Assembly (NCBI RefSeq): GCF_001426745.1
Contig: NZ_LMFI01000013.1
Span: 115,983 to 179,982, forward strand
Direction: 5' to 3'
DNA: 64,000 bases
Source: Nocardioides sp. Root140
GTDB lineage: Bacteria > Actinomycetota > Actinomycetes > Propionibacteriales > Nocardioidaceae
Shown here: positions 15,880 through 23,605 of the stretch, piece by piece
Numbering within the stretch: the stretch's first letter is position 1
Layout: the number at the start of each line of letters is the position of its first letter
Program-made: the position numbers and the translations under genes
The notes under the pieces: model-generated
What the model saw: only the letters and a program-made list of their open reading frames with translations
Databases searched by the model: none
Told to the model about the DNA's origin: nothing

Positions 15880-16920
15880 ATGCCCCGCACCGCCCTGCGC
15901 TTCACGTTCGCCCTGCCCGACCCGGATCCCGTGCAGCAGTCACACGTCTTCCGCGCAGCACTGGAGATGGCGCAGTTCGCGGACACGAAGGGCGTCGACC
16001 TGATCAGTCTCGATGAGCACCACTCGAGCGGTTTCGGCTGGAGCAGCAACCCCATCCTCACCGGCGGCATGATCCTGGCCAGCACCGAGCGCATCCGCGT
16101 GGGCGTGGCCGCGGCACTCGGGCCGCTGTGGGATCCGATCCGGCTCGCTGAGGACCTCGCGGTCGTGGACCAGGTGAGCGGCGGCCGGATGAGTGTCACC
16201 CTCGGACTCGGCTACCGCCCGGTCGAGTACGCCGCGATGGGCAAGGACTACAGCCAACGCGGCAAGCTGATGGACCAGTTGTTGGAGACGTTGCTGAAGG
16301 CCTGGACCGGCGAGCCGTTCGACCACAACGGCACCACCGTCGCGATCACACCGCGACCCCTCACCCAGCCGCATCCGTTCATCATGGTCGGCGGCTCGGC
16401 GAAGGCGACCGCCCGTCGCGCCGTCCGCTTCCGGCTGCCACTGCAGATCCCCGACCACCTCCCGGACCTGTTGGCCCACTACGAGGAGCTGTGCCGTGCT
16501 GAGGGCATCGAGCCCGTGGCCAACATGGTCGCCGCGCACCGCCCCGGAATGGTGATCCTGCACGAGGATCCCGAGCGCGCCTGGTCGCAGCTGGGCAGGC
16601 ACCTGATGTGGGAAGCGGTCGAGTACGGCGCCTGGGCAGCCTCCGACATGAAGTCGGTGATGCACGTGCGCGGAGTCAGGTCCATCGAGGACGTTCGCGC
16701 CTCCGGTCGCTACCGCGTGCTCACTCCGGAGGAGTTACTCGCGGAGTTGGCCGAGCAGGGTCCGGAGGCATCGGTGACGCTGCACCCCCTGGTCGGCGGG
16801 ATGCCGATCGACGAGGCCTGGAAGAGCGTGCACCTGCTCACCGACGAAGTCATCCCCCGGCTGCAGGCGCAGCATCTCCCCGGCACCGACCGTGCCGAGC
16901 GTTCGGCCGCCACCTCATGA
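15880..16920 (+). CDS. LLM-class flavin-dependent oxidoreductase
   Basis: A bacterial-luciferase-like (beta/alpha)8 protein of 346 residues. Typical marks are SLDEHHSSGFGWSSNPI, the conserved DEHH strand, IRVGVAAALGPLWDPIRLAEDLA, and VDQVSGGRMSVTLGLGYRPVEY. It would use FMNH2 from a separate reductase or F420H2; the sequence does not decide which. ATG 15880 directly follows GGAGG. Its stop overlaps the start of the next SDR (ATGA). In steroid clusters such enzymes often act as monooxygenases or reductases on late intermediates, but no substrate can be assigned. Confidence 0.85.
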   Translation: MPRTALRFTFALPDPDPVQQSHVFRAALEMAQFADTKGVDLISLDEHHSSGFGWSSNPILTGGMILASTERIRVGVAAALGPLWDPIRLAEDLAVVDQVSGGRMSVTLGLGYRPVEYAAMGKDYSQRGKLMDQLLETLLKAWTGEPFDHNGTTVAITPRPLTQPHPFIMVGGSAKATARRAVRFRLPLQIPDHLPDLLAHYEELCRAEGIEPVANMVAAHRPGMVILHEDPERAWSQLGRHLMWEAVEYGAWAASDMKSVMHVRGVRSIEDVRASGRYRVLTPEELLAELAEQGPEASVTLHPLVGGMPIDEAWKSVHLLTDEVIPRLQAQHLPGTDRAERSAATS

Positions 16921-17666
16921 GGCGCTTCGACGACAGGTCGGTCCTGGTGACCGGGGCCTCCTCCGGCATCGGCCGGGCGACCGCGGTGCGGCTGGTCGCC
17001 GAAGGCGCCCGTGTGTTCGGCGTCGGCCGGGACGAGGCCGGCCTGCGTGAGACTCTTCGCCAGGTCGCTGAGCCCGAGCGCTTCACGCCGTTCGTCGCGG
17101 ATCTCACCGACGAGGACTCGCTGGTCTCCGCGGTCGAGGCGGCACGCGCCACGATGGGCTCGATCGACGTGCTGGCCAACGTCGCCGGCATGACCGATCT
17201 GACTCCGGCCGACGCCGTCACCGCCGAACAGCTGGCCCATGTCTTCATGGTCAACACCTTCGGGCCGATGCTGCTGTGCCGAGAGGTGATCCCCCACCTG
17301 CCGGACGGAACCGGGGTGATCGTGAACGTCTGCTCCACCGCGGCGACGCAAGCCCATCCCGGCATGTCCGGGTACGCCGCCTCGAAGGCAGCGCTCCTCT
17401 CCTACTCACTGAGCCTTGCCGCCGAGCTGGGCGAGCGCCGGATCCGGGTGGTGCCGATCTCCCCCGGCGGCGTACGGACCCCGATGATGAACGGAACCGT
17501 CGGCGCCCTGGACCCGACCTGGTACTCACGTCTCGCCACGCTCTGGCATCAACCGGGTGAGCCCGAGGATCTCGCCGCCGCGATCGCGTTCGCCGCGTCG
17601 GCCGACGGCGCCTACCTCAACGGTGCCGAGATGCGGGTCGACGGCGGTGCACGCAGCGCGATGTGA
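16917..17666 (+). CDS. SDR family oxidoreductase
   Basis: A short-chain dehydrogenase of 249 residues with TGASSGIG (12-19), Ser140, Tyr153, Lys157 (YAASK) and NVAG instead of NNAG. It is paralogous to the SDR at 1524. The start is fixed by the ATGA overlap with the LLM gene. It converges on the NTF2-like gene at 17685 with only 18 bp between stops. The substrate is unknown. Confidence 0.88.
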   Translation: MRRFDDRSVLVTGASSGIGRATAVRLVAEGARVFGVGRDEAGLRETLRQVAEPERFTPFVADLTDEDSLVSAVEAARATMGSIDVLANVAGMTDLTPADAVTAEQLAHVFMVNTFGPMLLCREVIPHLPDGTGVIVNVCSTAATQAHPGMSGYAASKAALLSYSLSLAAELGERRIRVVPISPGGVRTPMMNGTVGALDPTWYSRLATLWHQPGEPEDLAAAIAFAASADGAYLNGAEMRVDGGARSAM

Positions 17667-17684
17667 CGAAGCTGCCAGGACCGG

Positions 17685-18149
17685 TCAGCCCTTCTCGACC
17701 ATGCGTCGAGTGAGGCCCAGGGATTGTGCTTCGTCGAGATGCTGGCTCACGTCCCCGACCTGGTCGACCTGGAAGGTCCGGGTGTCGAACCACCAGCGAC
17801 CGTCGCGGACGTGGAAGGTGTCGTGGTAGCGCCCCGTGATGATCGCCTGGAGCGGCAACGCCGCTGTCTGTTGGAACACGGTGTAGTAGCTGCGACAGGA
17901 CGCCGTGCCACGTTCCTCGTCCACCTCGATGATCGCGTTGGTCGTCACGTGCTTGGTCCGCGGTGTGCCGTCCGCGTACAGCCTGGTCCGGTACGTCCGG
18001 CGGACGGCGTCGCTCCCCTCGGCCGGTGGCCCGTCACCACGTACGACGCGGCCGTGTGCGAAGAGTGCGGCGACGCCGTCCAGGTCGCCGTTGTCGATGC
18101 GTTCGGCGTAGAGGTACAGCAGGTTTTCAATCTCGCGGGCACTGTCCAT
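17685..18149 (-). CDS. SnoaL/NTF2-like protein
   Basis: A protein of 154 residues with the SnoaL_4 layout: IENLLYLYAERIDNGDLDGVAALF, then VTTNAIIEVDEERGTASCRSYY, and DTFHVRDGRWWFDTRTF. It is more distant from KSI than the genes at 14266 and 19443, lacking the EEP/HGRE motif. ATG 18149 follows AGGAGAAGG; the longer frame would start inside the intergenic gap. It is the last gene of the TetR-headed run 20481 to 17685, 46 nt after the sulfotransferase. A dehydratase, hydroxylase or ligand-binding role is possible. Confidence 0.78.
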   Translation of the reverse strand: MDSAREIENLLYLYAERIDNGDLDGVAALFAHGRVVRGDGPPAEGSDAVRRTYRTRLYADGTPRTKHVTTNAIIEVDEERGTASCRSYYTVFQQTAALPLQAIITGRYHDTFHVRDGRWWFDTRTFQVDQVGDVSQHLDEAQSLGLTRRMVEKG

Positions 18150-18195
18150 GACCTTCTCCTCCTGTGGTTTCGGCACGCGCGCGGGGGTGACGTGT

Positions 18196-19446
18196 TCAGT
18201 GCACCTCGACGGGCACCGGATGCCGCTCGAGGTGGAAGAGGTAACGCTGACGAAGCGTCTCGGGCGTGACACCGAAGTCTGCTCTCAGGTCATAGGTCAT
18301 CGACCCGTGCTTGTCGCGTGGGTGCGCGTCGACGTACGCCGTGATCTCGGAGCGGGCCTGCTCGGTGAGCTCCAGCCCGGCGTGCGCGTAGACCTGCTCG
18401 ACCGTGCCCATGGTGTCGGCCATGTACTCGTGGAAGGGCACGTCGAGGATCGCGCCCTCGGGAAGCAGGTGGCGGTCGCGCGCTGCTGACCGGAGCAGTC
18501 GCTCCACCAGGGCCGCCCAGTAGTCGAGGATCTCGTTCACGTCGAAGCGGTGGTACATCGTGCGGGCGCCGTAGGCACGCAGGGTCGCGGCCGACTGCAC
18601 CACACCCACGGGGTCTCTCTGCGTCATCACCAGCGTCGCATCGGGGAACACCTTCGTGAGGGGGCCGAGGTTCTCCAGGTGCTGGGGGCACTTCAACAGC
18701 CAGCGCTCGCCGGGGCGGTACCACTGGAGGATCTTCAGCACGGTGCGAAGATATTCGTAGTGCGGTGTCTGGTCGTGGTCCAGGTAGTGCGCCTGCCACT
18801 TCGGCATCATCTGGAAGATCCACTCGGGGTTGTAGCCGGCGAAGTCATTCGCCCAGAGCTCGATGTCCTCGTGGATCGAGTCGGGGGCCATCGTGTGCCA
18901 CGCCGCGAGATAGGGATTGCCCGACCGCATTCGGTCCCACGCCTCGTCACACCGGGCGAACCGCGGGTCGAGTCCGTCGCGTCCCGGTGACTCACCCCTG
19001 TCTGGCACCGGCTGGTCGGCCTCCCACAACGGCAGGGACCTGAACCTGGTGTCGGCCGCGAGCAGGTTGACGAGGTGAGTGGTGCCGGACCGCGGCAGCC
19101 CGGTGACGAACACCGGCGCGACGATCTGCTGGTCGTGGATCTCCGGGTGCCGCGCGAGCAGGGCCTCGATGCGCAGTCGGTTCGAGGCGTGCTTGACGCA
19201 GAGGCCGAACATCACCCGGCGAGCCAAGGCGGTGCGGTTGGGGTCGGTCCGGACCTCGTCGAGCCAGACCCGCATCCGCTCGCGAAAGTCGTCGGCGCCG
19301 AAGTCGTCGAGCCCGGTCGCCTGACGGGACCGGGCCAGAACCGCCTCGACGGTCAGGTCGACCGGGTGCTGCTCGGCATCAGCGAGTGCCATCCGTTGTA
19401 CGTCGGTCAGCACGGGCTCGGTCAGGTCGTCGATGCGAAGCCTCAT
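18196..19446 (-). CDS. Sulfotransferase family protein
   Basis: A sulfotransferase-like protein of 416 residues: P-loop APVFVTGLPRSGTTHLVNLL, then RWLLKCPQHLENLGPLTKVF and TQRDPVGVVQSAATL for the 3'-phosphate side. It is a close paralogue of the protein at 5716, with the same N-terminal RLRIDDLTEPVL and a C-terminal ERHPVPVEV/ERHPVRIEV ending. The start overlaps the isomerase-like gene by ATGA. It is part of the TetR-controlled run rather than the palindrome regulon. The donor should be PAPS; the acceptor is unknown. Confidence 0.86.
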   Translation of the reverse strand: MRLRIDDLTEPVLTDVQRMALADAEQHPVDLTVEAVLARSRQATGLDDFGADDFRERMRVWLDEVRTDPNRTALARRVMFGLCVKHASNRLRIEALLARHPEIHDQQIVAPVFVTGLPRSGTTHLVNLLAADTRFRSLPLWEADQPVPDRGESPGRDGLDPRFARCDEAWDRMRSGNPYLAAWHTMAPDSIHEDIELWANDFAGYNPEWIFQMMPKWQAHYLDHDQTPHYEYLRTVLKILQWYRPGERWLLKCPQHLENLGPLTKVFPDATLVMTQRDPVGVVQSAATLRAYGARTMYHRFDVNEILDYWAALVERLLRSAARDRHLLPEGAILDVPFHEYMADTMGTVEQVYAHAGLELTEQARSEITAYVDAHPRDKHGSMTYDLRADFGVTPETLRQRYLFHLERHPVPVEVH

Positions 19447-19871
19447 GTCACGCTGCTCGTCTTCGCCCACGAGTCGGCGAGCAGGCGGGCTCCCGGTGCG
19501 TCGTCGGGGTCTCCCTCGCGGTCGGGGAAGGCAAGGAGCTCACTGATCAGGCAGTCGTCATCGACCGTGATCACGTCGGTGGTGGTGATCGCGACCGAGC
19601 CGTCAGGTGTGTCGATGGCGACGTACGCTTGAAACGCCGCCCGGTTGCCGACCACGTTGACCGGTCCGAATCGGGTCACCGTGATCGGCGCTTCGCGGTG
19701 GCCCTCGAAGAAGGCCAGGATCTTCTCCCGGCCGACGTTGGGGGCCGAACCGACCGGCTCCTCCTGCACGGCGTCCTCGGCGAAGAACGCGATCACTGCT
19801 TCAGGGTCGCGGCGGTTGAGCGCGGCGATGTAGCCATCGCACAGGCGGCAGATCTCTTCACGGGTGGGCAT
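19443..19871 (-). CDS. Ketosteroid-isomerase-like SnoaL protein
   Basis: A protein of 142 residues, paralogue of the one at 14266. The residue numbers coincide with Comamonas KSI: Tyr14, Glu38 (general base, Asp38 in KSI, here in VQEEPVG) and Asp99, with NVGREKILAFF replacing HGREQIAAF. The same Asp-to-Glu change is seen in both copies, so it is not a random lesion. ATG 19871 lies just upstream of the TetR stop, so the pair is probably co-transcribed. Isomerisation of a ketosteroid or a related enone is inferred. Confidence 0.7.
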   Translation of the reverse strand: MPTREEICRLCDGYIAALNRRDPEAVIAFFAEDAVQEEPVGSAPNVGREKILAFFEGHREAPITVTRFGPVNVVGNRAAFQAYVAIDTPDGSVAITTTDVITVDDDCLISELLAFPDREGDPDDAPGARLLADSWAKTSSVT

Positions 19872-19872
19872 G

Positions 19873-20481
19873 TCACTCCTTGATCGGCACGAGGACGTGT
19901 TCCTCGATGGCGCTGACGGTGATGTCGGTGAGTCGGTCCTCGTCAATGGGGGTCACCCAGCCTTGGGCGTGCAGGTCGGCGATGCCCATCAGCGAGGCCC
20001 AGACGAACGGCACGATCTCGGGCTCGGCGCGCAGGGTGCGCCCCTCGGCATCGGCGCACTCCCGCAGTGCTCGCTCCAGCGCTTCGAACTGCATGCGAGC
20101 ACTGCCGAGCTGTTGCTCCCTCGCCTCCACAGTCACGTCGGGACGCTCGGCCCGCCACACCCCGACCAGGCGCCCCACCTGGAGCCACTGTCGCCGGGTC
20201 GGCTCCACCATGGCGAGGAGCAGGGACCTCAGCCCCGGGTCGCGCGGCTGGCTGTCGAGCAGCTCCACCATGGTGGCCTGCTGGTCGCGCATGAGGGCCG
20301 CGAAGACTGCGTGCTTGTCGGCGAAGTAGTAGTAGAGGAGCCCGAGGCTCATCCCCGCCCGAGACGCGAGCGCGCGGATCGACAGCGCTGAGTACCCGCC
20401 CTCGGAGACGAGCTCAACGGCCGCGTCGAGGATGAGCCGACGCTTGTCGTCGGCGGCCGATGGTTCCTTCTGACTGGTCAC
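19873..20481 (-). CDS. TetR family transcriptional regulator
   Basis: A repressor of about 202 residues. The N-terminal helix-turn-helix reads YSALSIRALASRAGMSLGLLYYYFADKHAVF. The GTG at 20481 (VTSQKEPSAADDKRR) is preferred. The in-frame ATG at 20532 would put the start codon inside the operator palindrome and add a non-family leader. The GTG has no obvious ribosome site, so it may be read leaderless. It probably represses itself and the divergent SDR/alkylsulfatase operon through the double operator at 20502-20540. Its own operon carries an isomerase, a sulfotransferase and an NTF2 protein. Confidence 0.85.
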   Translation of the reverse strand: MTSQKEPSAADDKRRLILDAAVELVSEGGYSALSIRALASRAGMSLGLLYYYFADKHAVFAALMRDQQATMVELLDSQPRDPGLRSLLLAMVEPTRRQWLQVGRLVGVWRAERPDVTVEAREQQLGSARMQFEALERALRECADAEGRTLRAEPEIVPFVWASLMGIADLHAQGWVTPIDEDRLTDITVSAIEEHVLVPIKE

Positions 20482-20501
20482 GACGTGGAGACTAGCGAGG
20501 A

Positions 20502-20540
20502 CTTGAACATTGTTCAAGAATCTCTTGAACAATGTTCAAG
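20502..20540. promoter_or_regulatory. Double TetR operator between divergent operons
   Basis: Two perfect 17-bp palindromes, CTTGAACA T TGTTCAAG (20502-20518) and CTTGAACA A TGTTCAAG (20524-20540). They are separated by 5 bp, so their centres are 22 bp or about two helical turns apart. This fits two TetR dimers bound side by side between the regulator and the SDR start. Confidence 0.85.
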
Positions 20541-20584
20541 AATTGGCTACGGTCGCCGGACCCGACCAGAAAACGAGACCCCCG

Positions 20585-21319
20585 ATGAACGTTTCCTTCG
20601 ACTTCAGCGACCGGCACGTCCTCGTCACCGGCGGCTCCAGCGGCCTCGGCCTGGCCATGGCCCACGACTTCCGATCGGCCGGCGCCAAGGTCACCGTCAC
20701 TGGCCGCCGCGACTCCGCCGACGAGTACGACGCGGACCTCGACGGCATCAGCTACGTCCAGTGCGAGATGTCCGAACCCACCCAGATAGAGGCACTGGCC
20801 GCCGGGTTGGGCCAGCTCGACGTGCTGGTCAACAACGCGGGCCAGAACCTCGTGCGTCGCGACGAATGGGACCCCGACGTCTTCGAGGACGCGCTGCGGA
20901 TCAATCTCTCCTCGGCCTTCAGGCTCTCGAACGCCTGCCACGACCTGTTGTCCTCCGCGGATGGCGCGGCGATCGTCAACCTGGCCTCCATGACCAGCTT
21001 CCAGGCCGTGGAGGTGGTCCCGGGGTACGGCGCCGCCAAGGCAGGCATCGTGCAGATGACCAAGTCCCTCGCCCTTGCCTGGGCGAAGGACTCGATCCGG
21101 GTCAACGCGGTGGCCCCCGGCCTCGTCGAGACCAACATGACCTCCGGCCTGGTCGGCAACGACGCTGCCGTCGCGCCCACCATCGCGCGCACGCCGATGG
21201 GCCGGGTCGGGCAGCCTGATGACATCTCTCCGGTCGTCCTCTTCCTGGCCAGCAACGCTGCCAAGTTCCTCACCGGACAGACCATCGCCGTCGACGGCGG
21301 CTACCTGATCAAGGGATGA
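20585..21319 (+). CDS. SDR family oxidoreductase
   Basis: A short-chain dehydrogenase of 244 residues: TGGSSGLG (15-22), NNAG (83-86), Ser135, Tyr148, Lys152 (YGAAK), FabG-like. ATG 20585 gives the family N-terminus; an earlier in-frame ATG at 20510 lies in the operator. Its stop overlaps the alkylsulfatase start, so the product of sulfate-ester hydrolysis (an alcohol) may be its substrate. That is an inference from coupling. Confidence 0.88.
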   Translation: MNVSFDFSDRHVLVTGGSSGLGLAMAHDFRSAGAKVTVTGRRDSADEYDADLDGISYVQCEMSEPTQIEALAAGLGQLDVLVNNAGQNLVRRDEWDPDVFEDALRINLSSAFRLSNACHDLLSSADGAAIVNLASMTSFQAVEVVPGYGAAKAGIVQMTKSLALAWAKDSIRVNAVAPGLVETNMTSGLVGNDAAVAPTIARTPMGRVGQPDDISPVVLFLASNAAKFLTGQTIAVDGGYLIKG

Positions 21320-22632
21320 CCACCATGACCTCTCCCAGCAACCTGGCCGCCGAAGTCGACCGACTCATCGACGAGCGACCCGGCAAGGTGCTGCTCGACT
21401 TCGTGTACGACGACGAAGCCGTGCCGTTGACCGATTTCCTGTACCGATCCAGCGGGGCGTCCTACGCCTACATGCTGGTCACGGATGCCGGCCGGATCAT
21501 CGTGAACACCGGCCTCGGCTACGAGTCGGTGCACCACCGTCACCTCTTCGACCAGGTGTGCCCGGGTCCCACGCCGTACGTCATCACCACGCAGGGCCAC
21601 ACCGACCACGTCGGCGGGGTGGCGAACTTCCGCGACGACGGCACGGTCTACGTCGCCCAGGCGCGCAACCAGTTCGCCCAGGGCCAGGACGCCCGGATCC
21701 GCGGACGGATGCGTCTGTGGAACGCGGCCTGGTTCGACCTCTCGCCGACCGCTGAGATCAAGAGGTTCGCCGCCGAGCGGCCCGATCTCTCGCTCCAGCA
21801 GGACTCGCCCGTTCCCGACCTGACCTTCGAGGACCGGATGGCCTTCACACTCGGCGGCCTGGACGTCGAGCTGTGGCACGGCACCGGCGAGACCACGGAC
21901 GGCGCGATGGTCTGGCTCCCCCAGCACCGGATCGCCCTGATCAGCAACCTGCTGGGGCCGCTGTTCTGCCACTTCCCGAACCTGAACACGATCCGCGGCC
22001 ACGAGTACCGCCAGGTGGAGCCCTACCTCGCCACGATCCGCCGACTCCGGGACCTGCGTCCAGAGATGCTGGTCACCGGGCGGGGCGACCCGATCGTGGG
22101 CGCCGACCTCATCGACGCCTGCCTGCAACGCATGCACGACGCCGTGTCCTACGTCCGTGACGAGACCCTTCGCGGCATCAATGACGGCGTCGACCTGCAC
22201 ACTCTCGTCCGCGAGGTCGCCCTCCCGCCCGAGCTGCGGGTCGGCCAGGGCTATGGCCGGGTCGCCTGGGGTGTCCGCACGATCTGGGAGACCTACCTGG
22301 GGTGGTTCCGTCACGAGCGAACGTCTGAGCTCCTCGCGATCGGGCCGAACCAGGTGCTCGCAGACCTCGTCGAGGCCGGTGGCGTCGACAGCGTGCTCCG
22401 GTTGGCCGCGACCCGCGCCGGGGAGGGCCAGCATGCCGAGGCCACCGCCCTCGCGGAGGCCGTGCTCGCGCACACCCCGGACCATCCGCAGGCGAGCCGG
22501 CAGCTGCTCGACTCGCACCGCACGCTGCTCGAGGACCCAGCCCACGAAGCGAACTTCTGGCTCTCGGGCTGGCTCGAGCACCGCATCGACCAACTCGAGA
22601 ACGCCACCAGGGTCGGACAGAGGAAGGTCTGA
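21316..22632 (+). CDS. Metallo-beta-lactamase-fold alkylsulfatase-like hydrolase (type III sulfatase group)
   Basis: A protein of 438 residues. The MBL signature is TTQGHTDHVGG (91-101), giving His95, Asp97 and His98; the first His of HxHxDH is Gln93. FPNLNTIRG and GVRTIWETYLGWF are characteristic of the SdsA1-type alkylsulfatase family, the second marking the start of the dimerisation domain. A helical SCP2-like tail follows, shorter than in SdsA1. The Gln in place of the first zinc ligand may alter the metal site. The start overlaps the SDR stop. Cleavage of a primary or secondary alkyl sulfate is proposed. Confidence 0.8.
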   Translation: MTTMTSPSNLAAEVDRLIDERPGKVLLDFVYDDEAVPLTDFLYRSSGASYAYMLVTDAGRIIVNTGLGYESVHHRHLFDQVCPGPTPYVITTQGHTDHVGGVANFRDDGTVYVAQARNQFAQGQDARIRGRMRLWNAAWFDLSPTAEIKRFAAERPDLSLQQDSPVPDLTFEDRMAFTLGGLDVELWHGTGETTDGAMVWLPQHRIALISNLLGPLFCHFPNLNTIRGHEYRQVEPYLATIRRLRDLRPEMLVTGRGDPIVGADLIDACLQRMHDAVSYVRDETLRGINDGVDLHTLVREVALPPELRVGQGYGRVAWGVRTIWETYLGWFRHERTSELLAIGPNQVLADLVEAGGVDSVLRLAATRAGEGQHAEATALAEAVLAHTPDHPQASRQLLDSHRTLLEDPAHEANFWLSGWLEHRIDQLENATRVGQRKV

Positions 22633-22634
22633 GC

Positions 22635-23009
22635 ATGCCCAAGTTGATCGGACTGTTCCATCGCAAGGAAGGCCTGTCCGCCGGCGAGTTCCGGGACTAC
22701 TACGAGAACCACCACGCACCGTTCGCGATGTCTCACTTCGCGCACCTGTTCGCGAGCTACACCCGCAACTACGTCGACCCGCCGTACGCCGAGGGCGGTG
22801 CTCCCGCGAACCACGACGGGATCGACGTGGTGACCGAGATCGTCTTCCACGACGACGCCGCCATGCACGAGATGTTCGCGATGGCCGACCGCGACCCGTC
22901 GCTGCGCGAGGCGATCGCCACCGACGAGGCCGCCTTCATGAACCCCGCGGCCAATCGCATCCTGCTGGTCGCCGACCATCCGTCCACCCCGCGAGCTCGC
23001 CCTGTCTGA
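22635..23009 (+). CDS. EthD domain protein
   Basis: A protein of 124 residues with the single-domain EthD pattern: KLIGLFHRKEGLSAGEFRDYY, ENHHAPFAMSHFAHL, and a C-terminal FMNPAANRILLVADH. It follows the alkylsulfatase by 2 nt and is surely in the same operon. Dimeric alpha-beta barrel fold; the function is unknown. Confidence 0.82.
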   Translation: MPKLIGLFHRKEGLSAGEFRDYYENHHAPFAMSHFAHLFASYTRNYVDPPYAEGGAPANHDGIDVVTEIVFHDDAAMHEMFAMADRDPSLREAIATDEAAFMNPAANRILLVADHPSTPRARPV

Positions 23010-23015
23010 TGGCAG

Positions 23016-23030
23016 TCCCGGGTGGCGAGA
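23016..23030. promoter_or_regulatory. Weak regulon palindrome site (before universal stress protein)
   Basis: TCCCG GGTGG CGAGA: the right arm has one mismatch. It is supported by a TAGCGT -10-like box at 23061-23066, 40.5 bp from the centre, the same distance and box as at site 2. Confidence 0.45.
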
Positions 23031-23101
23031 CTCGGGCCCGACCGGGTGACTCCGCGCGACTAGCGTCCACAGTCCACGCGCGATCATCCGAGGAGCATCA
23101 A

Positions 23102-23527
23102 ATGTCAGGACTCATCATCGTCGGGGTGGACGACAGTCCCACCGCACGGCAGGCGGCGCAGACCGCGGCGAATCTGGCCGCCGGCATCGGCGCACGTCTG
23201 CACGTGATCTGCGCCTACGACCGGGACCGGGTGGCCGAGGTCGTCGGCACCGGCACCGACCGCTGGATGCTCTCCACTGCGGACGAGGCCGCCGCCACCG
23301 CACGGGAGGTCGTCCGGTCCCTGGACGCCGACGGTGTCGAGGTGAGCAGCAGTGCCTCTCCCGGCAAGCCCGGAGAGGCACTGGTCGGCGAGGCCGAGCG
23401 CCACAAGGCGACGTTGATCGTGGTCGGCAACAAGCGGGTCCAGGGCATTGCCCGCGTGCTCGGCAGCATCGCGACCACGGTCGCGCAGCACGCGCCCTGC
23501 GACGTCTACATCGCCAAGACCGTCTGA
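23102..23527 (+). CDS. Universal stress protein (UspA family)
   Basis: A single-domain UspA protein of 141 residues. It opens with LIIVGVDDSPTARQA and carries the ATP-binding pattern G-x2-x-x-x-G-x9-GS in VVGNKRVQGIARVLGS. Its role is likely nucleotide-dependent stress signalling rather than catalysis. ATG 23102 sits after GAGGAGC. It is separated from the EthD gene by 92 nt holding a weak regulon site and a TAGCGT box. It ends before a strong bidirectional terminator. Confidence 0.9.
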   Translation: MSGLIIVGVDDSPTARQAAQTAANLAAGIGARLHVICAYDRDRVAEVVGTGTDRWMLSTADEAAATAREVVRSLDADGVEVSSSASPGKPGEALVGEAERHKATLIVVGNKRVQGIARVLGSIATTVAQHAPCDVYIAKTV

Positions 23528-23558
23528 ACGCCCCAGCCCGCACACGGGCGAAGACAAC

Positions 23559-23592
23559 TGTGGCCGGTCGATCCTCGGATCGACCGGCCACA
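23559..23592. terminator. Bidirectional terminator (USP / binding protein)
   Basis: A perfect 16-bp stem TGTGGCCGGTCGATCC with a 2-nt loop between convergent genes. The same GGCCGGTCGATCC sequence returns at 25274-25319. Confidence 0.85.
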
Positions 23593-23605
23593 GGCTTGTG
23601 AAGGA

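Noticed and set aside
20502..20540. SOS (LexA) box from the GAAC...GTTC pattern
   Set aside because: LexA boxes have four bases between GAAC and GTTC; here there are three, and the adjacent TetR gene explains the sites.
20502..20540. KstR binding site
   Set aside because: The arms and spacing differ from the known KstR motif, and two adjacent copies beside a local TetR gene favour a local repressor.
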